Position numbers and translations under genes: made by a program
The notes under the pieces: model-generated
Seen by the model: the letters and a program-made list of their open reading frames with translations, nothing else
What the model was told of the DNA's origin: nothing
The model's database searches: none
In this document: positions 6,552-12,653 of the stretch, piece by piece
How positions within the stretch are numbered: position 1 is the stretch's first letter
How the letters are laid out: each line of letters opens with the position of its first letter
Origin: an uncultured Clostridia bacterium
Lineage (GTDB): Bacteria; Bacillota; Clostridia; Christensenellales; Aristaeellaceae
Assembly (NCBI GenBank): GCA_946626395.1
Contig: CAMOUF010000108.1
Location: 1-14,678, forward strand
Direction of reading: 5' to 3'
Length of the DNA: 14,678 nucleotides

Positions 6552-7416
6552 TGTCTTTCAGTTTTTTCAGGATCCCTTTCACCAGCTCCACCCGTCGGAA
6601 GGGCGTCATGATATAAAAGCCGTCCACAAAAGAGGCGATGGCCGCCGCCATATCCACGCACAGCCGCGCGCCCAGGGCCTCTCCCTGCTCCCGGTTCAGG
6701 CCCTCGTAAGCCCGCAGCAGAGAATCGTCGATTTCCATGCCCGCCACCTCCTTTTGCAGGAAGCAGGCGTTTTTATAGCTGACGATGGGAAACAGCCCGC
6801 CCAGCAAATGGCCCTTCAATGTCTGCCGGGCTTTTTGCAGATTTTCCGCCGCCCTTTCCCCGGACACCGGCTGGGTCAGAAAGGCCCGGATGCCGCTGTC
6901 CTCCTTGCGCCTGGCCCGGTCCAGTTCCACTTGGAAATTCCGGGCGTTCACGTTCAGGGCTCCGCAGAGGAAGAAGGGCTCCAGCTTTTTTTCTTCGTTC
7001 AGCGTCACGATGGAGCGGGCCAGGGTGCGGGAGGTCATTTGAAACACGCCCTTGATTTCGTTTCTGTCCTCATGGGACACCGGGTCCCCCGTCACCAGCA
7101 GCACCTGATGGATCTCCTCCATGGCCAGGCCCATGAGCAGCGCCTTGGCGGCGTTTAAATTCCGGTCCCGGCAGGCCATATGGGGCAGCGGCTCCACGCC
7201 AAACTCCCGTTTCAGCTTAGCCGCCAGCATGCAGGCGTCGATGCTGGCCCGGCCGATGGGGCAGTCCGCCACGGTGATCACGTCCGCCCCCGCGGCATAC
7301 AGCGCCCAGGCCCCCTGGATAAATTCCTCCGGGCTTTCGTTCCGGGGCGGGTCGAACTCCACCAGCACGGGCCGCCGCCCGCTGCTCAGCAATTCCTCCA
7401 GCACAGCCGTTTTCAT
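6532..7416 (-). CDS. metF: Methylenetetrahydrofolate reductase
   Basis: A 294-residue TIM-barrel MetF-family protein, about the normal length for a bacterial enzyme. It reduces 5,10-methylene-THF to 5-methyl-THF, the methyl donor for MetH encoded two genes downstream. VLVEFDPPRN (17-26) carries the conserved Glu (E20) of the first strand, PHMACRDRN (78-86) matches the family's PH(L/M)xCRDRN, and LLVTGDP (106-112) holds the flavin-contacting Asp (D111). GIRAFLTQPV is the usual late-barrel strand. The ATG at 7416 is preceded by GGAGGAAGG with 4 bases to spare. It is the first gene of the metF-activator-metH operon. No SAM riboswitch or S-box could be recognised in the 300 bases upstream. Confidence 0.92.
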   Translation of the reverse strand: MKTAVLEELLSSGRRPVLVEFDPPRNESPEEFIQGAWALYAAGADVITVADCPIGRASIDACMLAAKLKREFGVEPLPHMACRDRNLNAAKALLMGLAMEEIHQVLLVTGDPVSHEDRNEIKGVFQMTSRTLARSIVTLNEEKKLEPFFLCGALNVNARNFQVELDRARRKEDSGIRAFLTQPVSGERAAENLQKARQTLKGHLLGGLFPIVSYKNACFLQKEVAGMEIDDSLLRAYEGLNREQGEALGARLCVDMAAAIASFVDGFYIMTPFRRVELVKGILKKLKDNENQQG

Positions 7417-7452
7417 GGGCCTTCCTCCGTTTTTCCTGTTTCTATCTCTCTC

Positions 7453-7481
7453 ACTTTATCATTCCAGCCCCAATTATGCAA
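7453..7481 (-). promoter_or_regulatory. Possible weak promoter of the metF operon
   Basis: TTGCAT (7481-7476) and TAAAGT (7458-7453) on the minus strand are 17 bases apart and match the consensus at 3/6 and 4/6 positions. The site lies between the terminator at 7508-7540 and the metF start, where a promoter is expected. The match is weak enough to need an activator or to be chance. Confidence 0.3.
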
Positions 7482-7507
7482 TTGATTTTCCGCCAAAAAG
7501 CCAGCGG

Positions 7508-7540
7508 AAAAACAAAGCCCCGCTCCAATAAGGAACGGGG
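7508..7540 (-). terminator. Intrinsic terminator between the CNNM gene and metF
   Basis: On the minus strand CCCCGTTCC pairs with GGAGCGGGG (one G-U pair) around a 5-base loop, followed by CTTTGTTTTT. On the plus strand the same stem has a C-A mismatch, so it works best for minus-strand transcripts. It would end transcription from the CNNM gene about 190 bases after its stop. It could also act as an attenuator if the metF promoter lies upstream of it. Confidence 0.65.
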
Positions 7541-7561
7541 AAAAAGCTCGATTTAAAAGTT

Positions 7562-7608
7562 TGTGGGGGGAACCGCTCTTTGGATGCCAAAGAGCGGTTC
7601 CCCCCACA
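7562..7608. repeat. Perfect 22-bp-stem intergenic hairpin
   Basis: Bases 7562-7583 and 7587-7608 are perfect reverse complements with only ATG as the loop. The stem holds GGGGGGAACCGCTCTTTGG and is flanked by a C-rich run to 7617. There is no T-run on either strand. It lies in the 311-base gap between the CNNM stop and metF, which otherwise holds the terminator and possible promoter. It looks like a REP-type palindromic element. Confidence 0.85.
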
Positions 7609-7727
7609 CCCCCCCTCCGAGAAAGCAATATAAGATTCAGCAAATGTGTTCTTTCTTCATTATTCTTTTCAGATAAAAATTTCAGGGGAGCAACGGTATT
7701 CTCCGCAAGATTATATATTGAACCGAA

Positions 7728-9092
7728 TTAATGATTGTCCTGACCTGGTTTTGGGCCTTCCGGCTCCTGAGATGCTTCCGGGCTGTCCGCCCGGAGGATA
7801 TGCACCGTGGCCCATTCCACTCTTCGGTCTAAAATGGTTTCCACCTGGATTTGGATTTCATCCGCCTTGCCTTCCTCAGGGGCTTCCCCGTCCTCGGTGG
7901 CATACAGGGTCAGAACGGGGGTGGAGCCGTCCTCGGGAATGGAGCGGAAGCGGCTGAAAATCAGGCCGCCCAGGGTATCGTAATCCTCGTCCTGGGGCAG
8001 GGTCACTTTCAGCGTTTCCGCCACCGTTTCCAGGTCGGCGCTGCCGCTGATGCGCCAGGTATCCTCGCCTGCGGGCTGGATTTCCGTTTCGGCGGCTGGG
8101 TCGAATTCGTCATAGATATTGCCCACGATCTCTTCCAGCAGATCCTCCATGGTCACGATGCCGCTCATGCCGCCGTATTCGTCCACCACGATGGCAATGT
8201 GGGTCTTTACGTGCTGCATGTTCCGCAGCAGCACATCCGTGGGCACGGTTTCCGGCACGAAATAAGCGTCCCGGAGCAGGGCCCGCAGGGGCTTGGGCTG
8301 CTTTTCGCTCATGTTCAGCAGGTATTGCCGGGTGGACAGCACGCCTATGATGTCGTCAATATCCTGGTTATAGACCGGGAACCGGCTCAAGCCGCTTTCC
8401 TTGATGGTCTGCAAAATGGTTTCCTGGTCGTCGCCGATCCAGATGGAGGTCACGTCGGTGCGGTGGGTCATGCAGTCGGCGGCGGTCAGGTCGCCAAACT
8501 CGAACACGTTTTTGATCATGTCCCTTTCGTCCCGCTCGATCACGCCGGATTCCTCGCCGATATCCACCATGGCGCGGATTTCCTCCTCCGTCACTTCCTC
8601 GTCCGGGGCGTGGATATCAATGCCAAAGAGGCTGGCGATGCCCCGGGCGGCCAGACCCTCCAGGGCGGTAAAGGGTGTCATGATCCTGGTCACGAAGGAA
8701 ATCAGGGGCTGGAGCGCCAGGGCCAGCTGATCCGCCCGCTTTTTGCCGATTTTTTCCGGGGTCAGCTTGCACAGCGTCATGATCAGCAGGGAGGCGATCA
8801 GGCAAAACACCACCGCCGCGCCCACGAAGGGCAGCCCCATATGCTGAAACAGTTCCACTCCCAGTGCGGCAAACAGCAGCAAAAAAAGCGTCCTCACCCC
8901 CCGCAGGGCCGCCACGGGTTCCGGGCGCTCCAAATACGCCAGCAGCTTTTTCGCGCGTCCGTCCCCTTCCGCGGCGGCGGCGCGCAGTTTATTTTCATTT
9001 GCATGGGTCAGCGCCGCCTGGCACAGCGCCAGCAGCGCGCATAAAAGCATCAGCCCAATTTCTATCAACCATCGGCCGATCGGGTCTTCCAA
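7728..9092 (-). CDS. CNNM/CBS-domain membrane protein (HlyC/CorC family)
   Basis: A 454-residue CNNM-type membrane protein. An N-terminal membrane domain (about 8-135; hydrophobic segments near 9-29, 66-84 and 88-107, with LTPEKIGKKRADQL at 110-123) is followed by the acidic linker EEVTEEEIRAMVDIGEESG (165-183). Next comes a CBS pair: VFEFGDLTAADCMTHRTDV (196-214) to LSRFPVYNQDIDDIIGVL (235-252), and HIAIVVDEYGGMSGIVTMED (298-317). The C-terminal CorC_HlyC domain covers about 335-435 (DYDTLGGLIFSRF, 370-382). The family is linked to Mg2+/Co2+ efflux or homeostasis and CBS pairs often sense adenine nucleotides, but substrate cannot be told here. The TTG start at 9092 has GGGAGG 8 bases upstream. 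Another TTG, 30 bases further up, lacks an RBS. A strong promoter precedes it and it is transcribed alone. Confidence 0.9.
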   Translation of the reverse strand: MEDPIGRWLIEIGLMLLCALLALCQAALTHANENKLRAAAAEGDGRAKKLLAYLERPEPVAALRGVRTLFLLLFAALGVELFQHMGLPFVGAAVVFCLIASLLIMTLCKLTPEKIGKKRADQLALALQPLISFVTRIMTPFTALEGLAARGIASLFGIDIHAPDEEVTEEEIRAMVDIGEESGVIERDERDMIKNVFEFGDLTAADCMTHRTDVTSIWIGDDQETILQTIKESGLSRFPVYNQDIDDIIGVLSTRQYLLNMSEKQPKPLRALLRDAYFVPETVPTDVLLRNMQHVKTHIAIVVDEYGGMSGIVTMEDLLEEIVGNIYDEFDPAAETEIQPAGEDTWRISGSADLETVAETLKVTLPQDEDYDTLGGLIFSRFRSIPEDGSTPVLTLYATEDGEAPEEGKADEIQIQVETILDRRVEWATVHILRADSPEASQEPEGPKPGQDNH

Positions 9093-9100
9093 GATTTTTC

Positions 9101-9106
9101 CCTCCC
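9101..9106 (-). promoter_or_regulatory. Ribosome binding site deciding the TTG start at 9092
   Basis: GGGAGG on the minus strand, 8 bases before TTG at 9092. It favours this start over the one at 9122. Confidence 0.7.
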
Positions 9107-9152
9107 AAATGTCTCGCGTCAAGCAGGCCGACCATCCGCCTGCAATGTGGTG

Positions 9153-9181
9153 ATTATATCATGAATTGTCAGGAATTGCAA
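9153..9181 (-). promoter_or_regulatory. Strong extended -10 promoter of the CNNM gene
   Basis: TTGCAA (9181-9176) and TATAAT (9158-9153) on the minus strand are 17 bases apart, with a TGA immediately before the -10 (extended -10 form). Transcription would start near 9145, about 50 bases before the TTG start. Confidence 0.75.
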
Positions 9182-9196
9182 GGAACGCTTCCTGAC
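9168..9196. promoter_or_regulatory. Operator-like inverted repeat over the CNNM promoter -35
   Basis: GTCAGGAA (9168-9175) and TTCCTGAC (9189-9196) are perfect 8-base inverted arms with a 13-base centre that contains the -35 box (9176-9181). The position and symmetry suit a dimeric repressor. No regulator is encoded nearby and the motif is not one I recognise. Confidence 0.4.
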
Positions 9197-9294
9197 GCAT
9201 CACAGACTTATTAGGAAGATAAAGCGCTCCCATAAAGAAACGGCCGACCGGCTGCGTCCTGCCAGCGGAGAACAAAGAAAAAACACTGCGGCGG

Positions 9295-9324
9295 TTGACA
9301 GAAAGCGAAGCAAAAGCGTATAGT
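9295..9324 (+). promoter_or_regulatory. Promoter of the leader peptide-ABC transporter operon
   Basis: A perfect TTGACA (9295-9300) and TATAGT (9319-9324) are spaced by 18 bases. Transcription would begin near 9331. It lies 29 bases before the leader ORF and 174 bases before the first permease, leaving a leader long enough for attenuation. Confidence 0.8.
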
Positions 9325-9352
9325 AAAGCATTACAGGGGGAGGTGAGCCGGG

Positions 9353-9421
9353 ATGGCGGGAAAGCGGATGACGGGGCTGTGTTGCTGTGCCCGTGCTTTT
9401 TCCGGCGCGCCGGCCTGCTGA
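9353..9421 (+). CDS. Cys-rich leader peptide of a predicted attenuator
   Basis: A 22-codon ORF: MAGKRMTGL, then three consecutive Cys codons (TGT TGC TGT, 9380-9388), a short tail, and a final Cys codon directly before TGA (9419-9421). GGGGGAGGTG at 9336-9345 gives a good RBS with about 8-9 bases of spacing. Four Cys in 22 residues, three of them adjacent, is far above normal use. The product is probably without function; the act of translating it would sense charged tRNA-Cys. When Cys-tRNA is short, the ribosome would stall at 9380-9388, leaving 9402-9421 free. When it is plentiful, the ribosome would reach the stop and cover that segment. Cys-rich leader ORFs regulating sulfur genes are known from actinobacteria; this would be a clostridial counterpart. 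The function is inferred from layout, not from similarity. Confidence 0.65.
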   Translation: MAGKRMTGLCCCARAFSGAPAC

Positions 9422-9452
9422 CAGTATGCTGATGATGCTTGAAGGGGATTTT

Positions 9453-9477
9453 ACGGCGGCTGCGGCTGCCGTTTTTT
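9453..9477 (+). terminator. Leader terminator (attenuator) upstream of the ABC permease
   Basis: ACGGCGGC (9453-9460) pairs with GGCTGCCGT-type bases 9465-9472 (eight pairs, one G-U) around a TGCG loop and runs into six T's (9472-9477). It lies after a strong promoter and a short ORF, and 21 bases before the permease start, so it must be conditional if the operon is expressed. CGCCG at 9408-9412, at the end of the leader ORF, could pair with CGGCG at 9454-9458 as a short antiterminator. Confidence 0.75.
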
Positions 9478-9497
9478 GATAAGAAAGAGGGCTGTTT

Positions 9498-10163
9498 ATG
9501 GATTGGTCGTTCATCCAGCGGTTCACGCCCATGTATGCCCAGGCCGCCTGGCTGACATTGCGCATGGGCGTATACGGCATCCTTTTGTCCATGGCGGTGG
9601 GAGCGCTGTGCTGCGTGGCGCTGCACTTCCGGGTGCCGGTGCTGCGGCAGATCGCCAGGGTCTATATCGAATTGGCGCGGAACACGCCGCTGTTGGTGCA
9701 ATTGTTTTTCCTGTATTTCGGCCTGCCCAAGATCGGCATTCGGTTCAGCAGCGAAGCCTGTGCCATCATCGGCCTTACCTTCCTGGGCGGCGCCTATATG
9801 GCCGAGGCCTTCCGCAGCGGGCTGGAGGCGGTGGACAAAAACCAGCGGGAGGCGGGGGAGGGCATCGGCCTGAGCCCCGCCCAGAACCTGCGCTATGTGA
9901 TTTTTCCCCAGGCCCTGGCCACCGCCGTGCCCGCTGTGTGCGCCAACGTGATTTTCCTGATCAAGGAAACCAGCGTGTTCAGCGCCGTGGCTTTGGCTGA
10001 TCTCATGTATGTGGCCAAGGATTTGATCGGCATGTATTACAAAACGGATGAATCGCTTTTGATGCTGGTGGTGGCGTATCTGGTGCTGCTGCTGCCCATC
10101 TCCATTCTTTTCTCCTGGCTGGAAAGGAGGCTTCGCTATGCAGGCTTTGGACGTGCTGCTTAA
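9498..10163 (+). CDS. Polar amino acid ABC transporter permease 1 (HisM/GlnP type)
   Basis: A 221-residue integral membrane permease of the polar amino acid family. Hydrophobic helices lie near residues 15-45, 55-80, 88-105 and 185-210. ELARNTPLLVQLFFLYFGLP (56-75) is the family signature, and EAGEGIGLSPAQNLRYVIFP (117-136) is the EAA loop that docks the ATPase. Start ATG has GAAAGAGGG about 6 bases upstream, after the leader terminator. It overlaps the next permease by 26 bases. The substrate is not readable from the permease itself; the Cys leader suggests cystine, cysteine or a related sulfur compound. Confidence 0.9.
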   Translation: MDWSFIQRFTPMYAQAAWLTLRMGVYGILLSMAVGALCCVALHFRVPVLRQIARVYIELARNTPLLVQLFFLYFGLPKIGIRFSSEACAIIGLTFLGGAYMAEAFRSGLEAVDKNQREAGEGIGLSPAQNLRYVIFPQALATAVPAVCANVIFLIKETSVFSAVALADLMYVAKDLIGMYYKTDESLLMLVVAYLVLLLPISILFSWLERRLRYAGFGRAA

Positions 10164-10806
10164 AGGCCGCAACCTGGCCCGGCTCCTGGAAGGGCTGTGG
10201 GTCACCCTGCGGCTGAGCCTGATTTCCATTGGGCTGTCCGTTCTGCTGGGGCTGCTGGTGGGCATGCTGATGACGGTGAAGCATCCCATTGTGAAGGCGT
10301 TCTGCCGCCTGTGGCTGGAAACCATCCGCATCGTGCCTCAGCTGGTGCTTTTGTTTCTGGTGTATTTCGGCCTTGCGAAAGCCTTTAATATCCAATTGTC
10401 CGGGGAAGCCTCGGCGGTGATCGTGTTCACCTTCTGGGGCGCGGGGGAAATGGGGGATCTGGTACGGGGCGCTATGGAATCCATCCCCCGGCATCAGATG
10501 GAAAGCGGCGCGGCGCTGGGATTGACCCGGGCGCAGGTATACGGCCATGTGATCATCCCCCAAACGGTGCGCCGCCTGATCCCCCAGGCCATCAACCTGG
10601 CCACCCGGATGATCAAAACCACTTCTCTGGTGATGCTCATCGGCGTGGTGGAGGTGCTCAAGGTGAGCCAGCAAATCATCGACAACGCCCGCTACGACGC
10701 GCCCCAGGCGGCGGTGGGTATTTACGCGGCGGTGTTCTTTCTGTATTTTATCGTGTGCTGGCCCATCTCGCTGCTGGCGGGCAAGCTGGAGAAAAAATGG
10801 GTGTAA
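10138..10806 (+). CDS. Polar amino acid ABC transporter permease 2 (HisM/GlnP type)
   Basis: A 222-residue partner permease. Hydrophobic helices lie near residues 18-45, 55-80, 90-108 and 190-212. ETIRIVPQLVLLFLVYFGLA (61-80) matches the family signature with Ile-Val-Pro in place of Asn-Thr-Pro, and ESGAALGLTRAQVYGHVIIP (121-140) is the EAA loop. The RBS AAGGAGG lies inside the end of permease 1, 7 bases before ATG, so translation is coupled. The two permeases would form a heterodimer in the membrane. Confidence 0.9.
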   Translation: MQALDVLLKGRNLARLLEGLWVTLRLSLISIGLSVLLGLLVGMLMTVKHPIVKAFCRLWLETIRIVPQLVLLFLVYFGLAKAFNIQLSGEASAVIVFTFWGAGEMGDLVRGAMESIPRHQMESGAALGLTRAQVYGHVIIPQTVRRLIPQAINLATRMIKTTSLVMLIGVVEVLKVSQQIIDNARYDAPQAAVGIYAAVFFLYFIVCWPISLLAGKLEKKWV

Positions 10807-10821
10807 GGAGATCAAGCGATC

Positions 10822-11589
10822 ATGTCGAATCAGCCATTATTGGAAGTGCGGAATATCAGCAAGGGCTTTGACGGGACCGGGGTGCTGGACGGTGTGTCCC
10901 TGACCATCCGGGAAGGGGAGGTGCTGGTGATCGTGGGCCCCAGCGGCTGCGGCAAATCCACCCTGCTGCGCTGCATCAACGGCCTGGAGCAGATCGACAG
11001 CGGCGAAATCCTGCTGCGGGGCGAAACCATTTCCGGGAAAAAGAAAAACCTGGTGTCCGTCCGGCAGCGGGTGGGCATGGTGTTTCAAAGCTATGATCTG
11101 TTTCCCCATCTGGATGTGATGGGCAATCTGCTGCTGGGCCCCACGAAAGCCTTAAAGCGCCCCAAGGCGGAGGTGGAGCAGGAAGCTCTGATCGCCCTTC
11201 GGCGGGTGGGCCTGGAGGAAAAGGCACATGCTCTGCCCCGCACCCTGTCCGGCGGGCAGAAGCAGCGGGTAGCCCTGGTGCGCGCCCTGCTGATGAAGCC
11301 CGAAATGCTGCTGCTGGATGAAATCACCGCGGCCCTGGATCCCGAAATGGTGCGGGAGGTGCTGAACGTGGTGCTGGACCTGGCCCGGGACGGCATGACC
11401 ATGGCCATCGTCACCCATGAAATGCGCTTCGCCGAGGCGGTGGCGGACCGGGTGATTTTCCTGGAAAACGGAAAAATCATCGAGGAAGGCCCCCCGGCGG
11501 AATTTTTCCATCACCCCAAAACCCAGCGGGCCAGGCAATTCCTGGACACCTTCGTGTATGAGACGGCGAAGAATGGGGAGCAGGGTTGA
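10822..11589 (+). CDS. Amino acid ABC transporter ATP-binding protein
   Basis: A 255-residue ATPase of the polar amino acid uptake family (GlnQ/HisP type) that powers the two permeases. Walker A is GPSGCGKST (39-47), the Q-loop is VFQSYDLFPHL (87-97, Gln89), the signature is LSGGQKQRV (142-150), Walker B is MLLLDE (162-167), the D-loop is ALDPE (171-175), and the switch His is H199 (VTHEMRFAEAVADR). The residue after Walker B Glu is Ile rather than the usual Pro (LDEITAALDPE), a variant seen in some members. It lies 15 bases after permease 2, with AAGGAG 11 bases before ATG. No substrate-binding protein gene is adjacent, so that component must be encoded elsewhere. Confidence 0.95.
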   Translation: MSNQPLLEVRNISKGFDGTGVLDGVSLTIREGEVLVIVGPSGCGKSTLLRCINGLEQIDSGEILLRGETISGKKKNLVSVRQRVGMVFQSYDLFPHLDVMGNLLLGPTKALKRPKAEVEQEALIALRRVGLEEKAHALPRTLSGGQKQRVALVRALLMKPEMLLLDEITAALDPEMVREVLNVVLDLARDGMTMAIVTHEMRFAEAVADRVIFLENGKIIEEGPPAEFFHHPKTQRARQFLDTFVYETAKNGEQG

Positions 11590-11640
11590 GGAGGCAACAG
11601 GGAAGAGGCAGTAGGCAAAAGGTAATAGGCAATAGGGAGT

Positions 11641-11798
11641 GTGCAGAGCTCAGAGTTCAGATGTTGTGTCTCCCTTATAAAGGGGTGGAGAACGCCTCCC
11701 CTATGAGGGGAGGTGCCCCAAAGGGGCGGAGGGGTTAAACCTATCAGTCAGTTCTCCTCATAGGGGAGCCATAAGGATTTTTGATTTTGACTCTGCAC
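11641..11798. repeat. Multi-hairpin intergenic repeat element
   Basis: Outer arms are GTGCAGAG (11641-11648) and CTCTGCAC (11791-11798). Inner arms are a perfect 13-base inverted repeat, CTCCCCTATGAGG (11696-11708) and CCTCATAGGGGAG (11756-11768). Between or within them are smaller perfect hairpins: CCTCCCC-TATGA-GGGGAGG and GCCCC-AAA-GGGGC. A purine-rich stretch with repeated TAGGCAA/AATAGG words (about 11600-11640) precedes it. It has no ORF and no clean T-run. Together with the promoter at 11856 it accounts for the 326-base gap after the ABC operon. Confidence 0.7.
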
Positions 11799-11855
11799 TC
11801 TGCTCCAAATCCTTTACAAAACTGTGAAAACAGCCCGGGAACCCTGAAAAAAGGA

Positions 11856-11885
11856 TTGACAAAGGCCCCCCAAACAAGATATAAT
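11856..11885 (+). promoter_or_regulatory. Consensus promoter of the yceD-rpmF operon
   Basis: TTGACA (11856-11861) and TATAAT (11880-11885) are both perfect, with an 18-base spacer. Transcription would start near 11892, 24 bases before the TTG start at 11916. This rules out the longer frame that opens upstream of the promoter. Confidence 0.85.
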
Positions 11886-11902
11886 ATAACCCGGTCACGA
11901 TT

Positions 11903-11907
11903 GGAGG
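11903..11907 (+). promoter_or_regulatory. Ribosome binding site deciding the TTG start at 11916
   Basis: GGAGG, 8 bases before TTG and just downstream of the predicted transcription start. Confidence 0.75.
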
Positions 11908-11915
11908 GAGAGAGA

Positions 11916-12449
11916 TTGCTGCTGGATGTATCACGCGCCATGCGCGCTCCGGGCGAAGCGATTCCCTTTGAACACCGTGACGAGATCCCGCCCCAGGAGA
12001 TTTTCGGCGATACCGTCACCTTTGACGGCGTGCTCCTGACGGGACACTTTTCCGGCGCGGAGGATCATCTGCGCATCTGGGGCACCCTTTCCTGCACGGC
12101 TCACGGCCATTGCGCCGGATGCCTGAAGAAAGTGGATTACCCGGTGGAGGTTCCCTTCGATGAAACCTTTACCCGGCAAACCCGCTTTAACCGTCAGGAA
12201 GAGGAGCTGACCCCGGACGGAGAAGAAAAATGGATGTACGAGGGCTCCAAGGTGGAGCTTTCCCATCTGTGCATGACTCTGGCGGTGCTGGATCTGCCCA
12301 TTCGCTTTGAATGCGCCAATCCCTGCCCGGCTTTGGCCGAGCTGCCGTCGGAGGAAACCCCATCTTCGCATGCTTGCCAGAAGGACATGCCCGACCAGCA
12401 TCCTTTTTCGGCATTGCAGCAATTGCTGACAAAGGATCAGGAGGTGTAA
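11916..12449 (+). CDS. YceD/DUF177 family protein
   Basis: A 177-residue DUF177 (YceD) protein. The family is nearly always encoded directly before rpmF, as here, and is associated with 23S rRNA or 50S ribosome maturation; its exact role is not settled. Family features visible are the N-terminal acidic/hydrophobic half, GTLSCTAHGHCAGCLKKVDY (57-76) with Cys60, Cys66 and Cys69, the conserved 'pv-vpf-E-F' segment after it, and a late FECANPCPAL (131-140) with Cys133 and Cys137. The TTG start at 11916 is fixed by the promoter and RBS just upstream; an in-frame ATG at 11781 lies before the promoter. The stop is 2 bases before the rpmF ATG. Confidence 0.88.
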   Translation: MLLDVSRAMRAPGEAIPFEHRDEIPPQEIFGDTVTFDGVLLTGHFSGAEDHLRIWGTLSCTAHGHCAGCLKKVDYPVEVPFDETFTRQTRFNRQEEELTPDGEEKWMYEGSKVELSHLCMTLAVLDLPIRFECANPCPALAELPSEETPSSHACQKDMPDQHPFSALQQLLTKDQEV

Positions 12450-12451
12450 TT

Positions 12452-12649
12452 ATGGCTCTGCCCAAAGGAAAAGTATCCAAGGCCCGCGGCCGTTCCCGCC
12501 GCGCCAATTGGAAGCTGGAGGTTCCCGCAATCGTGGAGTGCAAACAGTGCCACCAGATGAAGCTGGCGCACCATGTCTGCAAGCATTGCGGCTACTATGA
12601 CGGCAAACAGATCGTCAACATGGAAGAGAAAGAAAAGAAGAACGCGTAA
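12452..12649 (+). CDS. rpmF: 50S ribosomal protein L32
   Basis: A 65-residue L32, of normal length. It begins MALPKGKVSKARGRSRRANW, the basic rRNA-binding start, and carries a zinc ribbon with CKQC and CKHC, so it is the zinc-binding form with all four Cys intact. GAGGTG of CAGGAGGTG spans the end of yceD and serves as the RBS, showing translational coupling. The operon ends at the terminator at 12700-12723. Confidence 0.97.
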   Translation: MALPKGKVSKARGRSRRANWKLEVPAIVECKQCHQMKLAHHVCKHCGYYDGKQIVNMEEKEKKNA

Positions 12650-12653
12650 GTTC

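Noticed and set aside
7413..7643. 76-codon minus-strand frame ending at metF
   Set aside because: It reads through the perfect hairpin and the terminator and has no RBS.
7417..7727. SAM, cobalamin or T-box leader upstream of metF
   Set aside because: I looked for the conserved core words of these leaders and found none; only a hairpin repeat, a terminator and a weak promoter are visible.
7851..9044. 397-codon plus-strand frame opposite the CNNM gene
   Set aside because: Antisense shadow of a clear CNNM/CBS protein; rich in Gly, His and Gln and with no recognisable domain.
9402..9413. CCGGCGCGCCGG palindrome inside the leader ORF as an operator
   Set aside because: A 12-base GC palindrome is not rare at this base composition, and it is better explained as coding and leader-RNA structure.
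9159..10331. 390-codon minus-strand frame across the promoter region and permease 1
   Set aside because: It runs through both divergent promoters, the leader terminator and the permeases in antisense; its content is basic and His/Gln-rich without motifs.
11600..11640. TAGGCAA/AATAGG repeats as a CRISPR or iteron array
   Set aside because: The units are short, irregular and not separated by spacers of even length; there are no cas or replication genes.
11781..11915. 45-codon N-terminal extension of the YceD protein
   Set aside because: It starts upstream of a perfect promoter (11856-11885), so it would not be on the transcript; the TTG at 11916 has its own RBS.
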